Positions 36,108 to 44,163 of a stretch of DNA of 64,000 nt are shown here, in pieces. The notes under the pieces are model-generated. The model did no database searches, had not been told where the DNA came from, and saw only the letters and a list, made by a program, of their open reading frames with translations. A program made the position numbers and the translations under genes. Origin of the DNA: Bordetella genomosp. 1. GTDB taxonomy: Bacteria > Pseudomonadota > Gammaproteobacteria > Burkholderiales > Burkholderiaceae_B. The number at the start of each line of letters is the position of its first letter. The stretch's first letter is position 1. Where the stretch lies: contig NZ_NEVL01000004.1 of the NCBI RefSeq assembly GCF_002261335.1, positions 186,001 to 250,000 on the forward strand, given 5' to 3'.

Positions 36108-37595
36108 TCACAGCCAGCGTTCGAACATCCGGCCGAAGAACTCCATGAAGCGGTCGTCCACCGGGCGATCGCGCCATGCCTCGCCGTCGATGCGCACCGA
36201 GGCCGCCACGTCCTCGCGGAACAACGCCTCCATCTGCGCGCCGAACTCCGGCCCGAGAATCACGGCGTTGAGCTCGAAGTTCAGCGCGAAGCTGCGCCAG
36301 TCCATGTTGCTCGAGCCCACCGTCGACCACACGCCGTCGACCACGGCGGTCTTGGCGTGCAACAACGCGTCGCGCCGCTCGTAGATCTGCACGCCCGCCG
36401 TCAGCAGGTCTTCGTAGTGCGACCGGCCGGCATGGAACACCAGCCCGGAATCGCTGAAGCCCGGCAGGATCAGGATCACCTCCACGCCGCGCCGGGCCGC
36501 CTGCGCCAGCGCCTCGATGAAGGCGGGGTCGGGCACGAAGTAGGCCATCGTGATGTGGATCGACTTCTGTGCGCTCTCGAACGCGGACATCAGCGTGAGG
36601 TAGACCGCGTAGCCGTCCTCGCTGTCGTTGGGATCGTTGGCCAGGATGCGCACCGAGAGATTGCCCTCGCGCTTGACCACGCGCATGAATCGGTCGCCTT
36701 CGAGCGGCGGCCCCTTCTGCGACTCCCACCCTTCGAGAATCACCTTCTCGATCTCCGCCACGGCCGGCCCGCGCACCTCGATATGGGTGTCGCGCCACGG
36801 CATCTGCGCCGCATCGGGATGGGGGCCATCGGCCGGACCGCTGCCCAGGCCGGATCCGCTGCCGCCCTTGCTGCCCGAGCGCGAGCTCGACGAGTACACG
36901 CTGCTCACGTTGATGCCACCCAGGAAACCCACCTGGCCGTCCACCACCAGCAGCTTGCGGTGATTGCGTTGATTGATGGACCACCCGGCGCGCGCGGCAA
37001 GCGGGTTGACCGGATTGAACACCACCACCTGCACGCCCGCGTCGCGCATGCGCTTGAACAACGCGTCGGAGGTGCTCAGCGTGCCGACCGCATCGACCAT
37101 GACGGCCACGCTCGCGCCGCGCTGGCGCGCCGCGATCAGGGCGTCGGCAAAGCGGCGCCCCTGCTCGTCGTCATCGAAGATGTAGGTCTCCATGTGCACG
37201 TAGCGCTGCGCTTGCGCGATCGCGCCGAGCATGGCCTTGTAGGTGGCGGGGCCGTCGGCGAGCAGCCGCACGGCATTGCCCTGCACCAGCGGCGCGCCGC
37301 TGATGGCTTCCTCGACCGCCACGTGGCGCGCCATGAAGGACGCCTCGTCGGCCTTTTCGCCCGGCTTCTTGCCGATGCCGGCCGCGATGTCGCGGCCGCG
37401 CTCGTAGCTATCCCAGCCCGAGTCCGCCGACAGCCCGGCCTGGGCGCGGCGCTCGCGCAATGCCTCCGGCCCCGGGACGCTCGCGCATCCTGCGGCCAGG
37501 GCGACCACGGCCCACACACACACACGCGCCAACTGACGCAGCGCTCCTGCGCGCTTGCGGCCGCCCGAAGGCGCCGCGACAGGCCGATTGCTCAT
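36108..37595 (-). CDS. Phospholipase D-like (cardiolipin synthase type) lipoprotein
   Basis: The 495-residue protein starts with a signal sequence ending in a lipobox (VALAAGC, Cys37), so it should be lipid-anchored. Two HKD motifs are intact: NHRKLLVVDGQVGFLGGIN and, in the second half, LHAKTAVVDGVWSTVGSSN, each with the trailing Gly/Ser-Asn. A low-complexity Ser/Gly linker separates the lobes (around residues 235-255). Cardiolipin synthases and other phosphatidyl transferases share this fold, but a lipoprotein form is unusual for ClsA. Its ATG directly follows the stop of the upstream membrane-protein gene, so the two are one unit. Confidence 0.88.
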   Translation of the reverse strand: MSNRPVAAPSGGRKRAGALRQLARVCVWAVVALAAGCASVPGPEALRERRAQAGLSADSGWDSYERGRDIAAGIGKKPGEKADEASFMARHVAVEEAISGAPLVQGNAVRLLADGPATYKAMLGAIAQAQRYVHMETYIFDDDEQGRRFADALIAARQRGASVAVMVDAVGTLSTSDALFKRMRDAGVQVVVFNPVNPLAARAGWSINQRNHRKLLVVDGQVGFLGGINVSSVYSSSSRSGSKGGSGSGLGSGPADGPHPDAAQMPWRDTHIEVRGPAVAEIEKVILEGWESQKGPPLEGDRFMRVVKREGNLSVRILANDPNDSEDGYAVYLTLMSAFESAQKSIHITMAYFVPDPAFIEALAQAARRGVEVILILPGFSDSGLVFHAGRSHYEDLLTAGVQIYERRDALLHAKTAVVDGVWSTVGSSNMDWRSFALNFELNAVILGPEFGAQMEALFREDVAASVRIDGEAWRDRPVDDRFMEFFGRMFERWL

Positions 37596-38192
37596 TCAGG
37601 GTTGCCATTGGGTACGATGCGCCCCGGCGGGCTTGGGTCCATTGCCCGACATGCGTCGGGCGGGTTCGCGTTCGGCCCAACGGCCGGCGCGCCAGCGTCC
37701 ACGTTCACGCTGAATATGTTGGCCACCGGCGTCTCGCAACAGCGTCACGGCGCTGTATTCGAGACCGGGCTCGATCTGCACGGCGAGCAGCACCACGCGC
37801 TCGACCTGCGGCTCGCCTTCCTCTTCGAGCAGCACGGGTACGCGCCGCACACCGCGCAGCACCCATACCGTGCCGGCGAGCGCGCCGAGATAGGCGCCCA
37901 GCGCCGCCCCCGTGACGAGGGCGATGCTGCCCGGGTCTTCGAGCGTCAGCATGGCGAGCGCGCCGAGGATCGCGCCGAAGGTGGCGAGCGCAGCCGCGCT
38001 CGCCACCGCGCCATAACGCGCGGCGGGCGTGCTCAGATCGGGGCCCGACTGGGCGTGCTGACGCGACGCCTTCGGGGGGTCTTCATAGAGAATGCTGATC
38101 GCATCTTCGCGAAATCCATCGGCCAACAGTGCGTGTGCTGCGCTGCGTGCCGAGGGGACGCTGTCAAACCGTGCGACGACTATTGCGGTCAT
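37596..38192 (-). CDS. Membrane protein with central Gly/Ala-rich hairpin, unknown function
   Basis: The 198-residue product starts MTAIVVARFDSVPSARSAAHALLADGF, a ferredoxin-like alternation seen in small general-stress membrane proteins. Two Gly/Ala-rich membrane segments follow at about residues 62-105 (AAALATFGAILGALAM and VTGAALGAYLGALAGTVWVL). The tail is basic, soluble and contains another beta-rich stretch. AGGAGG six bases before the ATG is very strong. The gene abuts the phospholipase D gene (TGA then ATG). No family is assigned with confidence. Confidence 0.8.
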   Translation of the reverse strand: MTAIVVARFDSVPSARSAAHALLADGFREDAISILYEDPPKASRQHAQSGPDLSTPAARYGAVASAAALATFGAILGALAMLTLEDPGSIALVTGAALGAYLGALAGTVWVLRGVRRVPVLLEEEGEPQVERVVLLAVQIEPGLEYSAVTLLRDAGGQHIQRERGRWRAGRWAEREPARRMSGNGPKPAGAHRTQWQP

Positions 38193-38430
38193 GGTTCGCC
38201 TCCTGGCTCGTACACAAGGCTGTCGCTTGTACGACTGCATTCTGGGCCCGTCACTTTTTGCTGTCCTGAGGTTTGGCAACCAGCCGTAAAGCAGTATTTC
38301 TGCCCGGGCCCTGCCTCCCCGTGCCCGGGGCGCAGGCGGTTGCAGCAGGCAATGCGGGCCACCCCCGCTTTCATTGCCGCCACGGGAGATTGCCGCATGT
38401 AAAAGAAATTTGCTGTGGGGCGCCCACGCC

Positions 38431-38461
38431 TTGACACCCGCGGGGCGGCGGCACGCACAAT
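38431..38461 (+). promoter_or_regulatory. Candidate promoter of egtD-egtB
   Basis: A perfect TTGACA (38431-38436) precedes CACAAT (38456-38461), but the 19-base spacer is longer than optimal. The ATG of egtD is 46 bases on. The 230 bases to its left show no gene. Confidence 0.35.
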
Positions 38462-38507
38462 AGCCCTTCACTCGCGCATCCCGACGCCATTCTCAGGGGA
38501 ACACCAC

Positions 38508-39479
38508 ATGGCCCACCCGCAGAAGAAGCTAGCCGCCGAAGTTCCGGCCGACAACAACGACGCGGCCGCGGCCGCAGTGCGTCAGGCGCTGGCGGACGGC
38601 CTGCTGGCCCCGCACGCGCAGATCGAACCGAAGTTCCTGTACGACACGCTGGGCTCCAGCCTCTTCACCGCGATCACCCAGCTGCCGGAGTACTACCCCA
38701 CGCGTTGCGAGGCGGAAATCTTCGCCCGCCATGCCGCCGACATCGCGGCGCACACCGGCTCGGTACAAACCCTGATCGATCTGGGCGCGGGCGACTGTGT
38801 GAAGGCCGAGCGCCTGTTCCCCACGCTCAAACCGCGCCGTTACATTCCGGTGGATATTTCGGCCGACTATCTGCAGCAGGCCGTCGACCGCCTGCGTCGC
38901 ACCTGGCCCGACATCCAGATCACGGCACTCGGCCTGGACTTCTCGCAGGGCCTGCGGCTGCCGCCGGTGGTGCCACCGGCGCAACGGCTGTTCTTCTACC
39001 CGGGCTCGAGCATCGGCAATCTGGACCCCGATGCCGCGCTGGCGATGCTGGTGCGGATCCGCAACCAGAGCCCGGAGGGCGGCCTGCTCGTCGGCATCGA
39101 CCGCATCAAGCCGCGCGAAGTCCTGGAGCCCGCCTATGACGACGCCCTGCACCTGACCGCCGCATTCAACCTGAACATGCTGCGCCACGTGAATCAGCTG
39201 GTGGGCACCGACTTCGACGTGCAGGACTGGGCGCATCATGCCTTCTACAACGAACAAGACTGCCGCATCGAGATGCACCTGCGCGCCCGCTGCGGCGTGG
39301 TCGTGTCCTGGCCCGGCGGCACCCGCGAATTCGTTGCGGGCGAAACCATCCACACCGAGAACTCGCACAAGTACTCCGTGGAAGGCTTCACCGACCTGCT
39401 CGAGCGCGCTGGCTTCCGCGACATCCGCCACTGGTCCGATGCGCGCGACTGGTTCAGCGTCTTCAGCGCGAGGACCTGA
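38508..39479 (+). CDS. egtD: L-histidine N-alpha-methyltransferase
   Basis: The 323-residue SAM enzyme trimethylates histidine to hercynine, the first step of ergothioneine synthesis. The family pattern is clear: PKFLYDTLGSSLFTAITQLPEYYPTRCEAEIF, TLIDLGAGDCVKAERLF (SAM loop), RYIPVDISADYL, LFFYPGSSIGNLDPDAA, and GIDRIKPREVLEPAYDD followed by TAAFNLNMLRHVN. ATG 38508 has AGGGG ten bases upstream. egtB begins two bases after its stop, so the pair is one operon. Confidence 0.94.
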   Translation: MAHPQKKLAAEVPADNNDAAAAAVRQALADGLLAPHAQIEPKFLYDTLGSSLFTAITQLPEYYPTRCEAEIFARHAADIAAHTGSVQTLIDLGAGDCVKAERLFPTLKPRRYIPVDISADYLQQAVDRLRRTWPDIQITALGLDFSQGLRLPPVVPPAQRLFFYPGSSIGNLDPDAALAMLVRIRNQSPEGGLLVGIDRIKPREVLEPAYDDALHLTAAFNLNMLRHVNQLVGTDFDVQDWAHHAFYNEQDCRIEMHLRARCGVVVSWPGGTREFVAGETIHTENSHKYSVEGFTDLLERAGFRDIRHWSDARDWFSVFSART

Positions 39480-39481
39480 TC

Positions 39482-40843
39482 ATGATGGCCCGCCGCAAGT
39501 TCAACACCGACGACGCGCAGGCCGACGCGGCCTGCGCCCTCACCCATCCGCCGCTCGCGCGCAAGACGCCGGTCACGCTGGCGGAGCGCTATGAAGACGT
39601 GCGCGCCACCACGCGCCGCCTGGCCGCGCCGCTGTCGGCCGAAGACTGCCAGGCGCAGTCGATGCCCGACTGCAGCCCCACCAAATGGCACCTGGCGCAC
39701 ACCACCTGGTTTTTCGAGACCTTCGTGCTGGCGCGCTTCCATCCCGCGCATCGGCCCGTCGATCCGCAATACCGGGTGCTGTTCAACTCCTACTACCACG
39801 GCGTGGGCGAGCGTCATCCGCGCCCGCAGCGCGGCCTGCTCACGCGCCCCACGCTCGACGAGGTGCTGCACTACCGCGAGCGTGTCGACGCGTCGATGCA
39901 GGTCCTGCTGCGGCGCCTGGCCGACGATCCCGAGGGCGCGGACGCGCGCGCCCTGATCGAGCTGGGCCTGCACCACGAGCAACAGCACCAGGAACTGATC
40001 CTGACCGACATCAAGCACCTGCTGTCGTGCAACCCGATCGCGCCGGCCTACGCCGAGGCGCCCGCGCCGGGCCTGCCGCCCGGCACGCCGGCGGGCTGGA
40101 CCCGCTACGAAGGCGGCATCGTCCGCATCGGCCATGCGGGCAGCGGCTTCGCGTTCGACAACGAGAGCCCGGCGCACGACGTGCTGCTCACCCCCTTCTA
40201 CCTGTCCAACCGGCTGGTGACGCAGGCGGAATACCTGGCGTTCATGCTCGACGGCGGCTATCGCCGGCCCGAGCTGTGGCTGTCGCTGGGCTGGGACCAG
40301 GTCTGCGCCCAGAGCTGGCGTGCGCCGATGTATTGGCAGGGCCAGAAAGACGAATGGCAGGTCTTCACGCTGCACGGCCTGCAGCCGCTCGACCTGCAGG
40401 CGCCCGTGGTGCACGTGAGCTACTTCGAGGCCGACGCCTACGCGCGCTGGGCGCGCGTGCGCCTGCCGCGCGAGGCCGAATGGGAACACGCCACGCGCTC
40501 GCGCCAGGGCGTGGTGCCGGGCGCCGACGCCCATGCCAACCTGCTCGACACCGGCCGGCTCGGCCCCTGCCCCGCCCCGCGTCCGAACGCGGCCGGCGGC
40601 CCCGTGCAGCTCTACGGCGATGCCTGGGAATGGACCTCCACCAGCTACGACGCCTACCCCGGCTTCACGGCGCCCGCCGGCGCCGTGGGCGAGTACAACG
40701 GCAAGTTCATGTGCAACCAGTACGTGCTGCGCGGCGGCTCCTGCGCCACGCCGGCCAGCCACATCCGCGCCAGCTACCGCAACTTCTTCCCCGCCGACGC
40801 GCGCTGGCAATTCTCGGGCATCCGCTTGGCGCGCGACATTTGA
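39482..40843 (+). CDS. egtB: Ergothioneine biosynthesis sulfoxide synthase EgtB
   Basis: The 453-residue non-haem iron enzyme adds a sulfur donor to hercynine. The DinB-like half gives the iron ligands: His in TKWHLAHTTWFFETF and the pair in LGLHHEQQHQELILTDIKH. The C-terminal formylglycine-generating-enzyme-like half contains GDAWEWTSTSYDAYPGF and LRGGSCATPASHIRASYRNFFP. No egtA, egtC or egtE lies nearby; many proteobacteria have only egtB-egtD and may use cysteine directly, while mycobacterial EgtB uses gamma-glutamylcysteine. Two consecutive ATGs open the gene. Confidence 0.93.
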   Translation: MMARRKFNTDDAQADAACALTHPPLARKTPVTLAERYEDVRATTRRLAAPLSAEDCQAQSMPDCSPTKWHLAHTTWFFETFVLARFHPAHRPVDPQYRVLFNSYYHGVGERHPRPQRGLLTRPTLDEVLHYRERVDASMQVLLRRLADDPEGADARALIELGLHHEQQHQELILTDIKHLLSCNPIAPAYAEAPAPGLPPGTPAGWTRYEGGIVRIGHAGSGFAFDNESPAHDVLLTPFYLSNRLVTQAEYLAFMLDGGYRRPELWLSLGWDQVCAQSWRAPMYWQGQKDEWQVFTLHGLQPLDLQAPVVHVSYFEADAYARWARVRLPREAEWEHATRSRQGVVPGADAHANLLDTGRLGPCPAPRPNAAGGPVQLYGDAWEWTSTSYDAYPGFTAPAGAVGEYNGKFMCNQYVLRGGSCATPASHIRASYRNFFPADARWQFSGIRLARDI

Positions 40844-40969
40844 ACGCCGGGCGCGGGTCCGGGCTGCGCGCGGCAGGCGCGAGGACGACGTCCCACGGCC
40901 CTCGCGCCGGACGCTGTGACAGGCTCGGGCGCACCCGTCGCGGGGTGTCAGAAAAAAGCGTGCGGGGTG

Positions 40970-40999
40970 TTGCACGACCAAAAATGTTTGTGCTATAGT
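40970..40999 (+). promoter_or_regulatory. Promoter of tRNA-Met
   Basis: TTGCAC (40970-40975) and TATAGT (40994-40999) are 18 bases apart, 50 bases before the tRNA. Confidence 0.62.
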
Positions 41000-41048
41000 T
41001 TCGTTCTTCGCTGATCACGCAACGCAACAGCCGCGCGAGACACGAGAT

Positions 41049-41125
41049 GGCGCATTAGCTCAGCCGGTTAGAGCGACGGAATCATAATCCGCAGGTCCCC
41101 TGTTCGAATCAGGGATGCGCCACCA
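41049..41125 (+). tRNA. tRNA-Met(CAT)
   Basis: A 77-base cloverleaf with encoded CCA: acceptor GGCGCAT pairs ATGCGCC, D-arm GCTCAGCCGGTTAGAGC, anticodon loop ATCATAA (anticodon CAT), T-loop TTCGAATC. The base-paired 1-72 end argues against initiator tRNA; elongator Met is favoured over lysidine-modified Ile by overall resemblance. It borders the prophage remnant and is its probable integration site. Confidence 0.92.
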
Positions 41126-41133
41126 GGAATACC

Positions 41134-41166
41134 AAGGCCCGCAAGCAATTGCGGGCCTTTTGTTTT
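41134..41166 (+). terminator. Terminator of tRNA-Met
   Basis: An 11-bp stem (41134-41144 with 41149-41159, loop GCAA) followed by TTTGTTTT. Confidence 0.85.
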
Positions 41167-41369
41167 GCTCCGCAATTCCTTGTGCGCTCCGCAATTATTC
41201 AGATGGCCGGCGGTATACTGGATGCACAAACAGTACTGCGCCATGCGCAAAATCTGCACCGTCACCCTCACCCACCACCTTGGAAAGAAGCTCGCGCGCG
41301 CCAGCTGGCCCGCGCCGATCCCGGCCGAAGTGCGCCTGATCGCCATAAAACAACCAAGCCCTGGCCAGG

Positions 41370-41585
41370 ATGGAGAACCGGCTCACCCTCGACCGGCTGC
41401 AGAAGTTCGGCGCGGTGGAAAAGTCGGCCGTCCCCACCCTGCTGGAACCTAGGCTGATCTACATCGATCACCGCGACATCATATTCATCGGGTCTGAGGA
41501 GACCATGCACCAACGCTGCTATCACCGGTGGTGGTTAGAATGGCCGATCGCCGCCGCGTTTACCGAGGAAAACCGTGGAGCCTGA
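41370..41585 (+). CDS. Hypothetical small phage-type protein
   Basis: A 71-codon frame from ATG 41370. Its middle (EPRLIYIDHRDIIFIGSEE then MHQRCYHRWWLEWP) has the alternating pattern and late Trp residues seen in small phage proteins of unknown role. It overlaps the next gene's GTG by 11 bases. The preceding 200 bases hold only unconvincing frames. Coding status is uncertain. Confidence 0.35.
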   Translation: MENRLTLDRLQKFGAVEKSAVPTLLEPRLIYIDHRDIIFIGSEETMHQRCYHRWWLEWPIAAAFTEENRGA

Positions 41586-42213
41586 TCAAACCCGTATTGA
41601 TTCCCGAGAGCATGCCGAACTAGTCGCCACAGATTGGGCACATCGTGAGGGACGGGACGGCGAACGTGCTCGGATCTACGCAAGAGACTGGCTAGTCAGC
41701 ACGGATGCCGCAAATAGAACCGCTCTGCATTTACGATGGATGCTCGCGAGTTTTAATAAGTTTCGTGCAGAACAAGAGGCGGAACTCGACGCTCCTATTC
41801 GTCTTCTAGCGGACTTGTCTTTCGCCTGGGAACTTGAACTAGTAAAACATCTCGTGCTTCTGAATGCTGCCGGCCTCGCCGGCGTGACAGCCTTGATTGC
41901 AGGGCGTAACGGCTCCGATTACACGTTGCAAGCGGCAGCTGCACTCTTTCTTCTGGGTTGCGGTCTCGCCGTCCTGAACCTGCACTTCAATAGTCAAGGT
42001 CTACACAGAAGACATCAGGCGATGAAATCTCGTCGAAAAATGTTCTCGGCCGCGAACACATGGCACGACGTGAATGATGTTGCCGGAGCAAAAGAAAACA
42101 CTCGGGCTGACCGTCTGCACAACCTTGCGATTCTCTTGGGTTGGATTTCAGCAATCTTCGCGTTCGTTGCGATATCACTTGTCATCTACGGTGTGATGAA
42201 GACTCAGACTTGA
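41575..42213 (+). CDS. Three-helix membrane protein of unknown function, prophage cargo candidate
   Basis: The intact 212-residue protein has a charged soluble N-terminus (about 75 residues), then hydrophobic segments VLLNAAGLAGVTALIAG (about 97-113) and AAALFLLGCGLAVLNLHF (about 124-141), a charged loop, and a C-terminal anchor AILLGWISAIFAFVAISLVIYGV. GTG 41575 has GAGG about eight bases upstream. GC is roughly half by eye, well below the surrounding two-thirds, and codon choice (TTA, AAT, CGT) differs, so it was acquired. It is oriented against the broken lysis genes it abuts. That position is where phages carry host-benefit or superinfection-exclusion genes; the function itself is not recognised. 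Confidence 0.78.
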   Translation: MEPDQTRIDSREHAELVATDWAHREGRDGERARIYARDWLVSTDAANRTALHLRWMLASFNKFRAEQEAELDAPIRLLADLSFAWELELVKHLVLLNAAGLAGVTALIAGRNGSDYTLQAAAALFLLGCGLAVLNLHFNSQGLHRRHQAMKSRRKMFSAANTWHDVNDVAGAKENTRADRLHNLAILLGWISAIFAFVAISLVIYGVMKTQT

Positions 42214-42691
42214 CTTTCGCTCGTCTATCGCTTTCTTCAGTCCGCGCACATAGCCCTGTAGGCCGTTCACTTGGTCGGCCCACCCTGCATCATCGCGGCC
42301 CAGTCGCTCATATTCCGCGACACACGCCCTGATAACTCCAATCCAATCGGGGCAGGCGCCATCAGATCCGCCGCCAGCGCCGGCAGGCACTGCACGCTGG
42401 CCGGCAAGTTGCCCCGCAGCCCGAAATCTGAACCCGCTGAGCAGCGACAGTTTTTTCAGCGCTTTGGCATGCAAGGACGGCGCCGCGGCAGTTGGCCTCA
42501 GCACGATTTCGTTCCTCCTGCATTGCGCGCTCGACGCGTGCCTGTCGCTCGAGCGAGGCTGCGCGCTCAGTGGCGACGCCGGCGTCATGCTGCCGCGCAC
42601 CGTGCAGTTGCCGGTCAATGCGCCATCCACCCAGGGCAAGCGCCAGCACGGCGGCGCCGATCAGGTACGGCCAAGCCGAGCACGGAATCAT
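42175..42691 (-). pseudogene. Phage Rz-like spanin, frame-disrupted
   Basis: ATG 42691 opens a frame with one N-terminal membrane anchor (YLIGAAVLALALGGWRIDRQ) and then an Arg/Glu/Ala coiled coil (ERAASLERQARVERAMQEER), the layout of an inner-membrane spanin; it stops at 42362. The expected C-terminal part (WIGVIRACVAEYERLG, WADQVNGLQGYVRGL) continues in another frame to 42175. Its start overlaps the lysozyme stop (ATGA), as in intact lysis cassettes. The assignment rests on topology and position. Confidence 0.6.
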
Positions 42692-42985
42692 TGAAGCCCC
42701 GAGAGGTAGAGGCGCCGCTCGTCGCGGCGGCGGTTGAGCAGGCCCTGCACGAACACCTTCTGCCGGCCCGACCCAGTCACGTAGGACCACAACGCCGAGC
42801 CGTCCTGCGCATTGGCCCGGGCATTGCAGCCGTCGGCCGAGCGCCCAGCGGTGGAGAGGCGTACCGCGCGGCTCGCGCAGGTGCTGGGCACCCCGATTGT
42901 GGGCGTGGCTGCTGAGCGCGTCAAAGGTCGGCCAACTGATTGCGACGTTGATGCACTGTGCCAGCTTCAGCTGCCGGGGTTCGCG
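42688..42985 (-). pseudogene. Phage lysozyme (GH24-like), C-terminal half only, frameshifted
   Basis: The first part (KLAQCINVAISWPTFDALSS, HNRGA) matches the middle of phage lysozymes; after one frame change it continues AGRSADGCNARANAQDGSAL and ends VQGLLNRRRDERRLYLSG, the usual close of these enzymes. The catalytic N-terminal third is missing. The left neighbour in reading direction is the start of terminase, so the gene was cut by deletion. Confidence 0.65.
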
Positions 42986-43135
42986 GCGCACCAGCTGATC
43001 GCCAGCGCGCCCATGAGAATCGACTTGCCGCCTCCGGCCGCGCCACCGTACGAGATCTCGGTACCGAGGCTCTTCGGGGTCTCGCCTTGGCGCGGATGCA
43101 GGTTGATATCCAGCGCGGTAACTTTTGCGCGCCCA
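42967..43135 (-). pseudogene. Phage terminase large subunit, N-terminal fragment
   Basis: Translating the minus strand gives KVTALDINLHPRQGETPKSL then GTEISYGGAAGGGKSILMGA: the TerL opening with its Walker A loop GGAAGGGKS. About 55 residues survive before the frame runs into lysozyme sequence and stops at 42967. A full TerL has around 450-600 residues. Confidence 0.75.
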
Positions 43136-43850
43136 CCGTGACGTTGATGACGGCCGGCGTCGCGGCGCTGGGCAGTTGGCCGCCTTTCGTTGTGTGGTCG
43201 ACCTTGTCTACCAGCATGCTGGCGAGGCGCATGATCAGCGTGGTGGCCGTGGCCCGGTCAGCGCTGCGCACCTTGAGCCCGTCCTTGGTCTGCTCGATTC
43301 CCTCGAAGACGGCGCGCGCCCCGCCGACAGCTTGCGGGTGTCCTTAATGAAGGTCTCACCCGCGCCCTCGCCGAAACATTCCGGGCACTCCGGGTGCGGG
43401 TCCTTGAGCTTGTGATACCCGGTCCCGCCCTGCTGGTCCAGCCGCCCTGGCTTGAGAAGCCTCCGGTTAGCCTTGCTCGTGGCCACGGCAGCGCGGTCGC
43501 GGCCTGGTCGCGTTCCATTCCGCCGGCCGTGCGCTGGTAACGATGGCCCTCGCCGTAGCAGTAGCGGCAGCGGATACGTCGGAACTGCGTGAGCTCGTTG
43601 CTGTCGGTGTGAGCGGCGGCGAGCAGGCCGCGCAGGAGGGCGTCCTGGTCCACCTCAACGCGCTCTAGGCGCCTGGCCTGCGCCGCAGCGATCGCGTCCG
43701 CAATGTCGGGCTTGCCAGAAGCTCGCAGCCGATCTGCTTGGCGGACTTCGAGCTGTAGCCGGCGCGGATGCACGCGGCCGATGCGTTCCTGTCAATCAGG
43801 TACTCGTCGACAAAGCGCTTGGCCTTGTCCGTCAGCGTCTTGCGCGCCAT
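43130..43850 (-). pseudogene. Phage terminase small subunit, multiply frameshifted
   Basis: ATG 43850 (GGGAGAG ahead) starts ARKTLTDKAKRFVDEYLIDR then NASAACIRAGYSSKSAKQIG, the small-terminase DNA-binding start. The protein then continues in other frames: RRLERVEVDQDALLRGLLAA, a zinc-type pair CRYCYGEGH and CPECFGEGAG, and MRLASMLVDKVDHTTKGGQL to about 43130. At least three frame changes are needed, so it is dead. Rejoined length would be about 235 residues. Confidence 0.8.
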
Positions 43851-43863
43851 GCGGGCACTCTCC

Positions 43864-44100
43864 CTAAAACAACTCGAATTGCCGTCCTTCGCTGGCCGTC
43901 TTGAGCAGGCGCGGCAAGAGCTCGACGGTGCCGCGGTCAGCGCCGGCACCCTTGCTGTCGGTGTATCGGACGACGCAGCGCTCGTGCGTGTCGTGCTCGG
44001 AGTGGGCACCCTGGTGCGCGACGACCACACCCTGCCGACCGCTGGGCGTGATGACGCGGGCGAGGATCGGGAAGTCTTCGACGTCGCGCAGGCGGCCCAT
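43864..44100 (-). CDS. Small phage-type protein upstream of terminase
   Basis: A 78-residue frame from ATG 44100 ends 13 bases before the terminase small-subunit start. It is MGRLRDVEDFPILARVITPS, then GRQGVVVAHQGAHSEHDTHERCVVRY, and ends in LLPRLLKTA. The beta-rich centre with HQGAHSEHDTHERC looks conserved, but no family is named. It seems intact. Confidence 0.5.
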   Translation of the reverse strand: MGRLRDVEDFPILARVITPSGRQGVVVAHQGAHSEHDTHERCVVRYTDSKGAGADRGTVELLPRLLKTASEGRQFELF

Positions 44101-44163
44101 GACCGCGTCCCCGCCGGTTCGGTTACATTTCTGTGTGCATACAGGGGATGTGAGGGACAAACG

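Noticed and set aside
41165-41452. Overlapping short frames after tRNA-Met on both strands
   Set aside because: They overlap each other and the tRNA terminator, lack ribosome sites and show no phage-protein pattern; only the 41370 frame is retained, at low confidence.
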